From the NCBI GenBank assembly GCA_022448265.1, contig JAKVCC010000009.1:21137-85136 (forward strand): 64,000 nt of DNA. The letters run 5' to 3'. The stretch comes from Pirellulales bacterium. GTDB taxonomy: Bacteria > Planctomycetota > Planctomycetia > Pirellulales > Lacipirellulaceae. Both the position numbers and the translations under genes were made by a program. Positions 7,037-16,648 of this stretch are shown in pieces (within the stretch, counting starts at the first letter, position 1; every line of letters starts with the position of its first letter). The notes below the pieces were generated by a model. It saw only the letters and a program-made list of their open reading frames with translations. It was not told the DNA's origin and did not search any database.

Positions 7037-10000
7037 TCACTCGATCCGCCGCCGCAGGCGAATGGTGCGCTGGGCGTTGTGATCGGAACCTGGCTCAAAT
7101 GCTGCAGGTATCGAGCGATCGATGATCGCAAACTCGCGTACGCGCTGGATATCGCCCGTGTCGCTGCCCGCCTCTTTGCCAAATTGGTAGCCATCTGGGT
7201 AGACACGGTGGTAAAGGTGCTCCAGCTCGTCTTCGCTGAGTGATGGGTGGGCCGCTCCAAAGGCTTGGCGATCCGGAGCCTCATCCACTTCAAAGAACCC
7301 GACGGTGACCCATGCGGCAAACACGTTGGACCGCGTGGTCGTTAAGTTGTCGAGTCTGGTAAGCGGCTGATAGCGGAAATGCGAATTGCGGTTGTAGTCG
7401 TTGTAGGGCTGTGGGTTGGAGCTGGCTGCAAACAAAGGTTCCCCGGCAAGCGCACCTTCCCTCAACATTGTGCAATTCACGCCTTCTTGCGTCATGTCGG
7501 TCGAGCCCAAGGAATCCAGCGGCACCAGATCGCCCGCATCTGCCGAGCGGAAGGGGTTAGCAAAAAACGTGGGGCTGGCGGGATCGAGTTGCAACAAGTC
7601 CCCCCCCGTGCCGTAGCTGCGGCGGCTGGCCACAAACGTTTCCCAGCCGGGCCCAGGATGGGCGACCGAACCAATACTGCGATGAAACAAGCCGTTGTAG
7701 ACCGATTGCGACGAAATCGTATTGGAATTCACCCGGCCCGGTTCGCGATAATTCGAGATACGATTAAACGGGGGTTGGCGACGGTAGCGCGGGTCGCTTC
7801 TGGAGTCAACGACATTGCCGAAGTTTTCCGGATTTAACCACGTTTCGGTGTCTACAAACGGGCTGGGGACGTGCAGGTATTCAAGCACACGGTGCAATCC
7901 CACGATACCGGCGTTGGTGGCCGTGCCGTTATCCGCGCGGAAGAAATTCAGCAAGTGTCCGTGCCGACCGTCGACTTCCAGGGTCGGCTGCACCGTTGCG
8001 CCGGCAATGTTTAACTGTTCAAGCAGATCGACCGTGTCGTCTGCAGTTGGCGTATTGTATTTCTCATTGCGTGCCACTGCGCCACTATACGAAAACGTAT
8101 GCAGTAGTTGCGACGAGCAATATGCAGGAACTTGGAGCAGTTCGTTGGCGCTGATGTAGGGCCGATTATTCCAGACGAGCCACGGAAAAGGAACCGGCTG
8201 CCCGTCCTCATTGGTGGGGACGAGTCGATCGGTTTGTGGATCGGTGACCGCGCGCCGAAACGGCTCATTCATATATCCTAATGTGCAATCAGGCACGGCT
8301 TCGAAGTAGTGATCGGGCGCCTGGTCCATCCCATCCCTCTGATTGGGCAAACACTTGTCGCCGTGGATCCGCTCAGTGGCCCACAGATTATTATCGTTTG
8401 CCGGCGGGGCTGGTTCTATATTCGGGGGCAAGCTCCGAGAAAAAGCCTCGTATGGTTGGGTTGCGTCGTTGTCGCGTCCCCGCTGCAAGCTGGCAAAGCT
8501 TGCAGCGGCGTAGATATTGCTGAATTCGACACTCCCGCGCTTTTCGACTTCGGACAGGCCATTGAATACCGTAACATTGGTGCCCATCGAGTCGACCGTC
8601 AAATAGGGGTTGGAGTCCTTGTCAAACGGCAGCAGGGGATTTGCCAAACGCTGGAGGTAGATCCAGCTAAAGGCGGGAATGGTCCGTACGTCCTGTTCGG
8701 CCAGCGGTAGTTTAAGGCTAAGGCGGATTTCGTCGTCGTCTCGGAGGTCGTCCAGCGGTATATCCAGGATGGGGTCATACTGTTTCATGTCCGGATCCCA
8801 CTTGCTGACCGGATAGCCATCTGCTGGCTCCGACAGCGTAAAGCGGCGCTGTCCAGTTACCGTTTGATCGATAATCGCCACCGAACACATCGATCCGTGC
8901 GAGTCGCCGGCGAGGCGCGGCACGACCGTGCCATCGTCAGCCGGCGAAGTCATGGGGAAGGCGTCAGTGTGGTTCATGACTGGATTGCCACCTGCTCCCA
9001 GTACGGCCACGGCGTCGCTCACTTCTGGGGCAGTTTTTAATTGGATGCAGCGCTGCGAGCTTTGACTAGAGTTTTCACCGAACTTGGCAACGTATACACC
9101 GTTCGATGTTTGTTCACCCGAGCCCACCACCATGTAGCGGCCGGGTCGCACCGAAGGAACCGGATTTCCCAAATCGTTGAAAAACGCTACTCCGTCGTCC
9201 TCGTACGCTGGATCACGCCCAACAAAATAAACACTCCGATGGGCAACTCCTCGACCGGCTAGCGGGACGATTCCCTGCAGGTCGTTGTCGGGCCGATGCT
9301 GCGTGTTAGGGCTGTCCGGATCTTTTTCAGGGCCACCGTCTTTGTAGACCATCAAACGCCACACAGGCGAACCGGTGTCGGTAGTGTTGTGCGTGCGCGC
9401 CAAATCGATACCCATGTCGTAGTGATCCTGGCCATCAACCACGATGTCGTGCGTGTCGGCATTGGCCGCGGGATTGGCTGGCCAAGGGTTGTAGATTTCG
9501 ATGAACGCGGCCCCCTGCGGGCGCGACTGTTGATCATAGCTAAGATCGTACGGAGGAGCGTCCTCATCTTCTGGATCGACCCCCACCGGCAGAACCTTGG
9601 CTTTCTCGTTGCTGTCGCTTTCCTCGAGCGAGGCCTCCTCTCCCTGCGTGTCGATCGTGCGCCGGTCGTGCCATGCGAGCGTTTCGGTGAGCACCAGCTC
9701 CGGGCGTTCAGCTCCCCAAACAACAGCGCGCTCGTTGACGTTATCTTCTACGCCATTGGGGCTAGTAGTGCCGGCTACGTCGCCGTCTACTTCCCAGCCG
9801 TTGAATGGATTTTCATCATATTCAAACGGGGTCATGCAATTGTCGGGATCCCGGAAGTCTACAACGTTGATAGCCCACTGGGCCAAGCGGCGGGTCCTGG
9901 CCTTGCCCTCGACGGTGGTCAAGTCGTAGGGATCCACCAGCGTCATTGCCAATACGTACAGATCCCGTGCCAATAGGTGCCGGCGATGATTTTGCAAGGT

Positions 10001-12775
10001 GGCCAGATTGGCAGGGGTATTGGTTGGGAAGAGTTCCCAGGGGTCGACGTGGTTGCCGTCACCATCGGAATCCAGTCCGTCGCGATCTAAGTCGTCGTGT
10101 ATGCTGCCCTTTTCAGTGTCGGTAAATCTTTCCTTGGGCGAAGCGGGGTCCACCGGTGCCACATTGCCGTCAGCGTCTGTAAATTCCCAGAACGACGACT
10201 CCTGTTCGCCCGGATCGTCGACCACTCCATTATTGTCGTCGTCACGGTTATTGCCGACCGGGCGGTTGATATCCAACCGGAGACCATCGGCCAGGTCATG
10301 CGGCAGCAGCTTCAACATCTCACTGTGCAAGCGCTCAGCGTGTGTGACTGGCACGTCCTTCGGTAAACCTTGCAAGGATCTGGCCAGTCCAATGCGGAGT
10401 CGGTACTCCAGCAGGTCGCTAAAGCTAACACTGGTCGTCGTACGGGGCACATGCGTCTGTCCGTCCGCGGCTCTGTGTCCCATCACGTCGTCAAAATCGT
10501 CGTTGTTGGGGTTCTCCGGCGCATTGTCCTGTCCGTCGGCTCCCCAGATCATCCACGGCGGCAACTGCACGTTGGGCACTGGGAGGTCGTAGCTATCGGT
10601 GGTTAGCTGACTCCGCGACGAGAGGAGCGAGAGGAAATCGCCCAACTCCCACAGGCGCGATGGCAACGTGCCAGCATCGGCGTCGTAGGCGCGGAGCAGG
10701 CGCTCTAATTCAGCTGCTGAATACGGCTCATCGGCCGAACCGGACTGTTCGCCACGCGGACTGCCCTCGGATAATCGCAGCTCATACGGCGAGTCGGAGC
10801 CCAGGGACATGAAATCACCGATTGCCTCGTAAACGGGCTGGCCCCAGTTGTTGACTCCCAGTCGATAGCGGCCATGAAGATCGGGCGGCGACACGTACGC
10901 GCTCAAGCGGCTACGGCTGTTTACCAATCTGGGAATGCCTTGTTGCTTGAGCTGCGCTAAAAAATCGTGATCTTTGCGCGCACCGGGGGTCCGTTCTACC
11001 AAATCCGAAGGTGCGCGATTGGCCATCCCGTTGCCATCAATTCCATCTCCATAACGGCCTGGATAATTGCTGTTGCCCCGCAGCACAGCATCGTAACGCG
11101 ATCCACTGTCACCAGTCAGGACCGGTGCCAGGCTGATGTCTGCCGGACCAAATCCTTGTCCCGTAGGCAATAGGCTTGAGTACTCATTCAGCAGTCCCGC
11201 AATTGGCTTGGATATGGGACGATTGTTGTCGGCCTGGACATGCTCAATCGTTCCATGGGCATTCACGTTCAAACGCCCGTCGAGATCCACCACCAGTAGC
11301 GCTGCCATGGGTTTTACGCGCCGCCCGTCGGGCAGTGTCATTGCCGGCGCGCCGAAATCTACCCATATGCTGTCGCGGACACCGTCGTTGTCGTTGTCGA
11401 CGTCCCACGGGCCGTAGATCATGTGATTGATTAAGGTCTGCTGCGAATCGTTATTGTTTGTTGCAAGGGCCGCCGCGAAGTCTGGGTTGCTGCCGGTAAA
11501 ATTGGGGTGGTCCATCCAGCTAGGGCGCAGCAATACTTTCCGCAGCATATTAGCATCGTCCAAGGCGTTTTGACTCGACCAGTAGTTGATTAGCGCCGGG
11601 CGATGGAGCGACGGAATCGGCACCATCGGCGGCGGGTTCGAACCTACAGCCGAGCCTTGCAAACTACTGGAGTTAAAAATACCGGTCGTCGGCTCGGTAG
11701 GATTCACCGGCATCAGTGCCAGTATCATATTTTGGAAGTCGACTGCGTCGTACGATTCGTCACTGGCGCCCAGGCCTGCTGGGCCTACCTCGGCCAGCCG
11801 TTCCTCCAACGCTTCAAGCTGCTCGTCCAGCGAAAGCCCGTAGTAGGTGATCAATTCTGCATCGGTGAACAAGAACTTAGGATCCACGCTTTCCGCATCC
11901 AGGAAAGCCGAGTTGGGCAAAAGGGCGATGGGCCGGCCGGTGCCATTGATCATCTCTTCTTCATTTAAGCGGGCAGTACCGGCCGCGGCCAAACGGTTGT
12001 AGCCGGCGCCGGTGCCGTTAAACGGCTGGCCATTAATTAGTGCGCGGGTGCTGGGCTGAAGGCCTAGCTCTGAGGATATTATCGGTCGGGTTGCGTTGAG
12101 CGGCAGCAGCGTAAATGTCGCGACGGCCGTGCTAACACCGGTTTGCTGGTAGTTGTAGTGTACGATGCGTGAGGTGAGTCCTGGGGCGGAGCCGCCCAGG
12201 AGTGTAAGCAGGCGGCCATTGTAATAATCAGTGGTTGACTTTAGCGTCGCCGACGTTGCCGCGAGGTCGACATCCACGCCTACCCAGAAAAACTGGTTCG
12301 CGACTTTATTTAGCATCTCCCCATCGAGTTCGACTGTGCGGTCGAATGCGGTGCGATCTACAAATTGGGCCGGCGCAGAGGGGCTGGGACCGATCTCCAC
12401 ACTGTCGTTGCCATACATGTCGCGCAGCAAGCTATGGTATCGCAGCACCGAGTGCTCGTTATTCGTATCGCGGATGAGCTGGTTGATCAATTGTTCCAGC
12501 AGGGCTTCTTGATCGATTTCCAGAAACGAGGTTTCCGTGGCCCGGGCCATGGCCCGGTTCATCTTGCGGAAGTGATTGGCCGAAACGATGTAGGCTGTGC
12601 CGATCATCAGAAACAGCGTCAGCATGCTGAGTACGACCAGCAACAGGATGCCGCGGCGAGGCGCGAGGCGCACACCGCGAGGCGAGAGTTTCGGGCTCTT
12701 GGGCCTAGAGAGCGCACAGTGCGGGCCTCGTGCATCGTACTTCGCTACTCTTGGCTTTTTATTTAGGATATTCAT
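7037..12775 (-). CDS. Giant GspK-like pseudopilin-type protein of the pilus/secretion locus
   Basis: This is a 1912-residue protein. A 42-residue basic leader ends in ...PRRG and is followed by ILLLVVLSMLTLFLMIGTAY, a prepilin-like hydrophobic helix that lacks Glu at +5. This matches the GspK type of minor pseudopilin, which is known to lack Glu5. The remainder is hydrophilic and should be outside the membrane. It contains several Asp-rich loops that look like calcium sites: DVDNDNDGVRDSIWVD, NRDDDNNGVVDD and DRDGLDSDGDGNHVD. Ordinary GspK proteins are only about 300-350 residues, so this is a large expansion. It is the last gene of the operon-like series 24370 to 7037 and lies about 110 bp after the preceding prepilin. 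A GAGAGAAGAAGG ribosome binding site supports the ATG at 12775. Confidence 0.7.
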   Translation of the reverse strand: MNILNKKPRVAKYDARGPHCALSRPKSPKLSPRGVRLAPRRGILLLVVLSMLTLFLMIGTAYIVSANHFRKMNRAMARATETSFLEIDQEALLEQLINQLIRDTNNEHSVLRYHSLLRDMYGNDSVEIGPSPSAPAQFVDRTAFDRTVELDGEMLNKVANQFFWVGVDVDLAATSATLKSTTDYYNGRLLTLLGGSAPGLTSRIVHYNYQQTGVSTAVATFTLLPLNATRPIISSELGLQPSTRALINGQPFNGTGAGYNRLAAAGTARLNEEEMINGTGRPIALLPNSAFLDAESVDPKFLFTDAELITYYGLSLDEQLEALEERLAEVGPAGLGASDESYDAVDFQNMILALMPVNPTEPTTGIFNSSSLQGSAVGSNPPPMVPIPSLHRPALINYWSSQNALDDANMLRKVLLRPSWMDHPNFTGSNPDFAAALATNNNDSQQTLINHMIYGPWDVDNDNDGVRDSIWVDFGAPAMTLPDGRRVKPMAALLVVDLDGRLNVNAHGTIEHVQADNNRPISKPIAGLLNEYSSLLPTGQGFGPADISLAPVLTGDSGSRYDAVLRGNSNYPGRYGDGIDGNGMANRAPSDLVERTPGARKDHDFLAQLKQQGIPRLVNSRSRLSAYVSPPDLHGRYRLGVNNWGQPVYEAIGDFMSLGSDSPYELRLSEGSPRGEQSGSADEPYSAAELERLLRAYDADAGTLPSRLWELGDFLSLLSSRSQLTTDSYDLPVPNVQLPPWMIWGADGQDNAPENPNNDDFDDVMGHRAADGQTHVPRTTTSVSFSDLLEYRLRIGLARSLQGLPKDVPVTHAERLHSEMLKLLPHDLADGLRLDINRPVGNNRDDDNNGVVDDPGEQESSFWEFTDADGNVAPVDPASPKERFTDTEKGSIHDDLDRDGLDSDGDGNHVDPWELFPTNTPANLATLQNHRRHLLARDLYVLAMTLVDPYDLTTVEGKARTRRLAQWAINVVDFRDPDNCMTPFEYDENPFNGWEVDGDVAGTTSPNGVEDNVNERAVVWGAERPELVLTETLAWHDRRTIDTQGEEASLEESDSNEKAKVLPVGVDPEDEDAPPYDLSYDQQSRPQGAAFIEIYNPWPANPAANADTHDIVVDGQDHYDMGIDLARTHNTTDTGSPVWRLMVYKDGGPEKDPDSPNTQHRPDNDLQGIVPLAGRGVAHRSVYFVGRDPAYEDDGVAFFNDLGNPVPSVRPGRYMVVGSGEQTSNGVYVAKFGENSSQSSQRCIQLKTAPEVSDAVAVLGAGGNPVMNHTDAFPMTSPADDGTVVPRLAGDSHGSMCSVAIIDQTVTGQRRFTLSEPADGYPVSKWDPDMKQYDPILDIPLDDLRDDDEIRLSLKLPLAEQDVRTIPAFSWIYLQRLANPLLPFDKDSNPYLTVDSMGTNVTVFNGLSEVEKRGSVEFSNIYAAASFASLQRGRDNDATQPYEAFSRSLPPNIEPAPPANDNNLWATERIHGDKCLPNQRDGMDQAPDHYFEAVPDCTLGYMNEPFRRAVTDPQTDRLVPTNEDGQPVPFPWLVWNNRPYISANELLQVPAYCSSQLLHTFSYSGAVARNEKYNTPTADDTVDLLEQLNIAGATVQPTLEVDGRHGHLLNFFRADNGTATNAGIVGLHRVLEYLHVPSPFVDTETWLNPENFGNVVDSRSDPRYRRQPPFNRISNYREPGRVNSNTISSQSVYNGLFHRSIGSVAHPGPGWETFVASRRSYGTGGDLLQLDPASPTFFANPFRSADAGDLVPLDSLGSTDMTQEGVNCTMLREGALAGEPLFAASSNPQPYNDYNRNSHFRYQPLTRLDNLTTTRSNVFAAWVTVGFFEVDEAPDRQAFGAAHPSLSEDELEHLYHRVYPDGYQFGKEAGSDTGDIQRVREFAIIDRSIPAAFEPGSDHNAQRTIRLRRRIE

Positions 12776-12888
12776 GGTTCTTACCTTCTTCTCTCAGCAT
12801 CGAAGCCCCCAGATGATGCCTCTTGTTGCAAATAGGCCGTTCGGCATTGGATTGTTAAGGTATTGATCGGTGCCGGAGACGCCCCCAC

Positions 12889-14187
12889 TTAGTTGCCCTC
12901 CATCTTCATCGTCCGCGTCACTACGCTGATGGCCCCTGGAAGAATGGCGGCACGTAGGTCCTTAATAACCCCGTTGACGGATCCGGCTGCGGGCCAGTCC
13001 GGCCCAATCAGGGTGGCCATACGGCCTGGTCGCTCGGCACCCAAACTGGGGATATCCGTCGTCGATGTTTTGTCGTCTAGCGACGACAGGCGATACCATT
13101 TCAGGGCAAATTGATTAGTCCCGCGATCGACACCCATCAGGCAAATCCAATGGCCCGGACGGAGTTGATCAACGGCAGCGTCTACGACCAGCGGCTCACC
13201 ATTGCGGTCAAACAACACCAGGTCGCCACCCACCATCAGCTCCGCCTCAATCAGCCGTTCGCTGTCTGCTAATGACGCCAAGCCTCGTTTGCGAAAAACG
13301 ACGACTGAAACGTCGTAACTATACGCATGGGATCCGCTATCCGCCGGTTGCAGGCCCATCAAAGAATGGGGTGTATTAGGCACGACGGTGGCCAGCCACG
13401 AGTAGTTACCCGTGTATTGGCGGGCCAGCAGGTTCTCGCCATCATCCTTGGCCCAAAGTTGCACGGCGGGCCGGTCTGCCTGCTCGGGGTACTCGACCGC
13501 CAGATCGTCGCGGAGCCGGAAAATAGACTCCGCTACACCAGTGCCCATGGCCGTTGTCGCGCTGGCGGTGGGTAACAAAGTCAGCCGCCTGACAGGAAAT
13601 CGCTCCTCCGGAAATGGGCCGTTTGGTGCCCTCCACGCAGTTGGCATACTGACGTTGGGGCCGGCCGGATTCAGCGTGAGGTCTCCGAAGGGAAATACGT
13701 CGCCGTCTGCGGCCAATCCGTGCACTGCGGTACCCAAGGGATCGATGACGAAGGCCCGGCCCGGCCGGACGGCTGGGTCGGTGACATTAAACCGGTCCAA
13801 TCCCGGGCCCTGGTGTTGGATGAAACGCGGGGGGGTGCCGGTGGTAATTTCGTCGCCCGGCGGATTAGCGCCATACAGCCACAACTCGGGACGCAGCACG
13901 CCGCGCACCTCCAGTTCTTCAAACGCATTTTGCGCCAGCAAGCTACTGGAATCGAATTTTTCGCCTTCGCTCATCATGTAGCTACCCACTGGAAAGATAG
14001 ACGCCACACCCATCAGCCCAAACAGCAGCACAAACATGGAGATGAGAATCTCGATCAGGCTAATCGCGCTTCGCGAGGCGCCGGATGCGCGTCTTGAGGC
14101 GAGTTTGGAGGCGCGCACAGAGGACGGGCAATATGCTCCATACAACTTGCAATTTGCACCTCGTAATTTGCACCGCATATTATTCAT
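12889..14187 (-). CDS. Prepilin-type protein (PilV/GspI/J-like)
   Basis: This is a 432-residue protein with a prepilin N-terminal methylation segment SAISLIEILISMFVLLFGLM at residues 40-59. Cleavage would fall after Ala41, leaving Ile, Ser, Leu, Ile, Glu with the conserved Glu at +5. The usual Gly at -1 is Ala here. The 41-residue basic leader is long, but its start is supported by a 4-nt ATGA overlap with the stop of the upstream gene at 14184. The leader-coding DNA contains a duplicated GTGCAAATT. The large soluble part has no domain I recognise. It is likely a minor component of the pseudopilus built by the neighbouring ATPases and PilC/GspF protein. Confidence 0.75.
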   Translation of the reverse strand: MNNMRCKLRGANCKLYGAYCPSSVRASKLASRRASGASRSAISLIEILISMFVLLFGLMGVASIFPVGSYMMSEGEKFDSSSLLAQNAFEELEVRGVLRPELWLYGANPPGDEITTGTPPRFIQHQGPGLDRFNVTDPAVRPGRAFVIDPLGTAVHGLAADGDVFPFGDLTLNPAGPNVSMPTAWRAPNGPFPEERFPVRRLTLLPTASATTAMGTGVAESIFRLRDDLAVEYPEQADRPAVQLWAKDDGENLLARQYTGNYSWLATVVPNTPHSLMGLQPADSGSHAYSYDVSVVVFRKRGLASLADSERLIEAELMVGGDLVLFDRNGEPLVVDAAVDQLRPGHWICLMGVDRGTNQFALKWYRLSSLDDKTSTTDIPSLGAERPGRMATLIGPDWPAAGSVNGVIKDLRAAILPGAISVVTRTMKMEGN

Positions 14188-15593
14188 CCCCCCCCTCCGC
14201 GTTTCATCTCACGGGCAAAGCGGCGGGCGTCGTGCATTTGCGCGGGAACCGAAGCCATGAGGAGATTGTCAAAACTAACCGGGTTGGGTGAGTATCTGGG
14301 GAGCGACAGGTCAAGGAAGGCGTTTTCGGCAGATACGATGCGTCCCGAACGAGAGCTAATGGCCACCCAGCGGCTGTCGGGGTTGAGCCAATTGACATTG
14401 TTGCGCAGCTCATCGCGATCTTCTTCTGATCTTGCAATCAGATTCCAATCGACAACCGTCGTGATAGGCGTTGGCACGTTCTCGCGTCGACCGACCAGCA
14501 AAAAAATCTGTCCGTTGATGGTTTCCACGTCGGCGGTGCCAAACTCGGGCGGGTTGTTAATATTGCCGTCGTTCCATATGTACTGGCTGACGGATCCATC
14601 GGATCCAAACATGACTGCGATGCCCACGTCGTTATTGGTTAAGTAGGGATTGTTCGGCTCGCCGCCCGACCCCCCGTCGATATTGACCAGAGGATTATGA
14701 CAGCACGATGGCGTTGGCACCGTAGTAGATAAGCCAGAGCATTGTAAATCGATGCAGGTGCCGCTGGGCAGTTGATAGGCCGAGTTGGAGGCAAGCTGCG
14801 GCAGTCGGTTAATGGCGTAAGCACTTGCCGCTTGCGGAGGCAACAAGTTGGCATGCCAACCAATCCATTCGGCATCAACAGCCGGAGTGGGCTGCAAATA
14901 AACCGTGCCATTGTAACGGACAATTTTGGTGCTATCTCCGGTGTTATCTGTGTCTTCTCCCACATCGATTGTCGCGTCTGTCGGCAATTGATACGGGTCT
15001 GGATCATCGATGCGGAATCGAAAGCCGCCCACCTCGACAATATCGCCCGGCTTGATCATGCGCGGCGGAAACGAGTTTTCCAGAACCGACCCGTCAAAAT
15101 TATTGGCCAGCCCAGTTCCAAACCTCAACACGACACGGTTGCCAACATTTGAGTCCTGCGTTACTTGCACCGTGGAATTCACTTCAAAGCCCGCAAAGGG
15201 AACGGGCTGGACGAGTTGGAACACTTCCAGGCATACGCCACGATCCAGATCGCTACCGGTATCGGTCGAAAGTTTTTTTAGCAGGACGCCCGCCGGGCGG
15301 CCATTGCGGGCGGCCTTGGCTTGGGCAACGGTAATGTACGACTGCAGCCCGCGGGCCGCCTCGTTGATCTTGGTGGTATCGTTATTTGGTGACAACAGGG
15401 GTACGACTCCCGCCACGAGTGTGGTGAGGATCACAATTACCACCATCAGCTCGACTAACGTCATCGCCTGGGGAGCGCAGCGTGGCAAATGCGTGGCAAG
15501 GGGCCAACGATCTGGTGGGTTTGCTGCCACGCATGGCACATCAGCGGGGCATCGACCCGCACGCAGTGCGCTATTGTGTCTAAGGTTCGACAT
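14184..15593 (-). CDS. Prepilin-type protein (GspH-like)
   Basis: This is a 469-residue protein with the prepilin segment PQAMTLVELMVVIVILTTLV at residues 41-60. Processing would occur after Ala43, with Met at +1 and Glu at +5. Gly at -1 is again replaced by Ala. The leader is long (43 residues) and contains two prolines and several basic residues. After the helix comes SPNNDTTKINEAARGLQSYI, reminiscent of GspH-type pseudopilins, then a long soluble domain. Its stop overlaps the start of the next prepilin gene (ATGA), and it begins 11 bp after the end of the preceding one, so the genes are co-transcribed. Confidence 0.75.
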   Translation of the reverse strand: MSNLRHNSALRAGRCPADVPCVAANPPDRWPLATHLPRCAPQAMTLVELMVVIVILTTLVAGVVPLLSPNNDTTKINEAARGLQSYITVAQAKAARNGRPAGVLLKKLSTDTGSDLDRGVCLEVFQLVQPVPFAGFEVNSTVQVTQDSNVGNRVVLRFGTGLANNFDGSVLENSFPPRMIKPGDIVEVGGFRFRIDDPDPYQLPTDATIDVGEDTDNTGDSTKIVRYNGTVYLQPTPAVDAEWIGWHANLLPPQAASAYAINRLPQLASNSAYQLPSGTCIDLQCSGLSTTVPTPSCCHNPLVNIDGGSGGEPNNPYLTNNDVGIAVMFGSDGSVSQYIWNDGNINNPPEFGTADVETINGQIFLLVGRRENVPTPITTVVDWNLIARSEEDRDELRNNVNWLNPDSRWVAISSRSGRIVSAENAFLDLSLPRYSPNPVSFDNLLMASVPAQMHDARRFAREMKRGGGG

Positions 15594-15604
15594 CGATGGA
15601 TCCC

Positions 15605-16648
15605 TTATTGGTTGTCCTGGAGATGATTGTGTATGTTGTCCAGGGCGTTAATCGTGCCGTCTTCATTCGTGTCTCCCACTGTGGCCAGCAGGTTGTTTTC
15701 GAGAGGCGGTCGGCCATAGGCCTCCGCGTAGGGGTCGATGCCCGTTACAGCTCCTGTATCGACAATCATGTCCGTACTGCCGTCCGGCCCCCGCGAATAA
15801 ATGAGCGGCAATAGACGGAAGGCTTGTAAGTCGCGTCTGAAAACATCGATCGGGTCGTGATCTCCCTCGGGGTCACCCGTCATCAGCGCCGAATCGGGCG
15901 CAAATCCGGCTGGCCAGCGAATGAACTCAATCGACCGGCCCCAGCCATCGACAAACTCTAGCGCGCCATCGCCGTCAGTGTCGCCAATGTCCTGCTCGCC
16001 AAAGAGGGTCCGCGCTTCGCCATCTCCGGTAGCCAGCATAACGATCAGGTACAAACATTCGGCGCCTTGGTTTGCCTGGAGAATTTCTGCATCGTTCGTC
16101 TTTAGATTTGCGTAACGACGCAGATAGGACCTGCTTAGCGCTGGATACCGGACGGGGAGCGCGTAAAAACCAATGGGGATATTAGGCACAGGCGGTGCCC
16201 ATCCTGCGCTGGGAGGTCGGCTACTAACCGACGTCAGCAGGATATCACTCCAGCGATCTGGCATCTCCAGCTTCATGGCCATCCGCGTCGCGTCTAGCCG
16301 AACCCTAGCTGCCTGCTGTCCTGGTAGGCCCGCTGGCAGATCCACACCCACCCGCCGCGTGGCATAGGTTTCCCATCGCTCCATCAGCAGGGTATGGATC
16401 TTGGCCACCAGCGCTTTGGTGCGTGACGCGCGGGCCTGTTCCATCGCGGCCGAACTGACGCCAAGAAAAACTGTACTCAAAGTGGCGATGATTGTAATCA
16501 CGACCAACAGTTCGACCAAAGTCACCGCGGCGCGGTGCACGAGTTGCGATCTACGAGGTGCGCGCAGCAGCCGCAGCCGGCCATGCTTCGCATCGCGGCA
16601 GCGGCTTTCAATTAGCGCTTCGCGCTTGGTAGCTCGCAGCTTCGTCAT
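15605..16648 (-). CDS. Prepilin-type protein (GspG/PilE-like)
   Basis: This is a 347-residue protein. The methylation motif is HRAAVTLVELLVVITIIATL (residues 39-58), cleaved after Ala41 with Glu at +5. A 41-residue Arg-rich leader precedes it. The ATG at 16648 overlaps the stop of the preceding prepilin gene by ATGA, which supports this start. After the helix, MEQARASRTKALVAKIHTLL is typical of the amphipathic extension of type II pseudopilins. A C-terminal DTNEDGTINALDNI stretch looks like a calcium loop. The predicted role is structural subunit or minor pseudopilin. Confidence 0.75.
   Translation of the reverse strand: MTKLRATKREALIESRCRDAKHGRLRLLRAPRRSQLVHRAAVTLVELLVVITIIATLSTVFLGVSSAAMEQARASRTKALVAKIHTLLMERWETYATRRVGVDLPAGLPGQQAARVRLDATRMAMKLEMPDRWSDILLTSVSSRPPSAGWAPPVPNIPIGFYALPVRYPALSRSYLRRYANLKTNDAEILQANQGAECLYLIVMLATGDGEARTLFGEQDIGDTDGDGALEFVDGWGRSIEFIRWPAGFAPDSALMTGDPEGDHDPIDVFRRDLQAFRLLPLIYSRGPDGSTDMIVDTGAVTGIDPYAEAYGRPPLENNLLATVGDTNEDGTINALDNIHNHLQDNQ

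Noticed and set aside
9296-9976. 226-codon plus-strand frame
   Set aside because: Antisense to the giant GspK-like gene; no start signal or domain.
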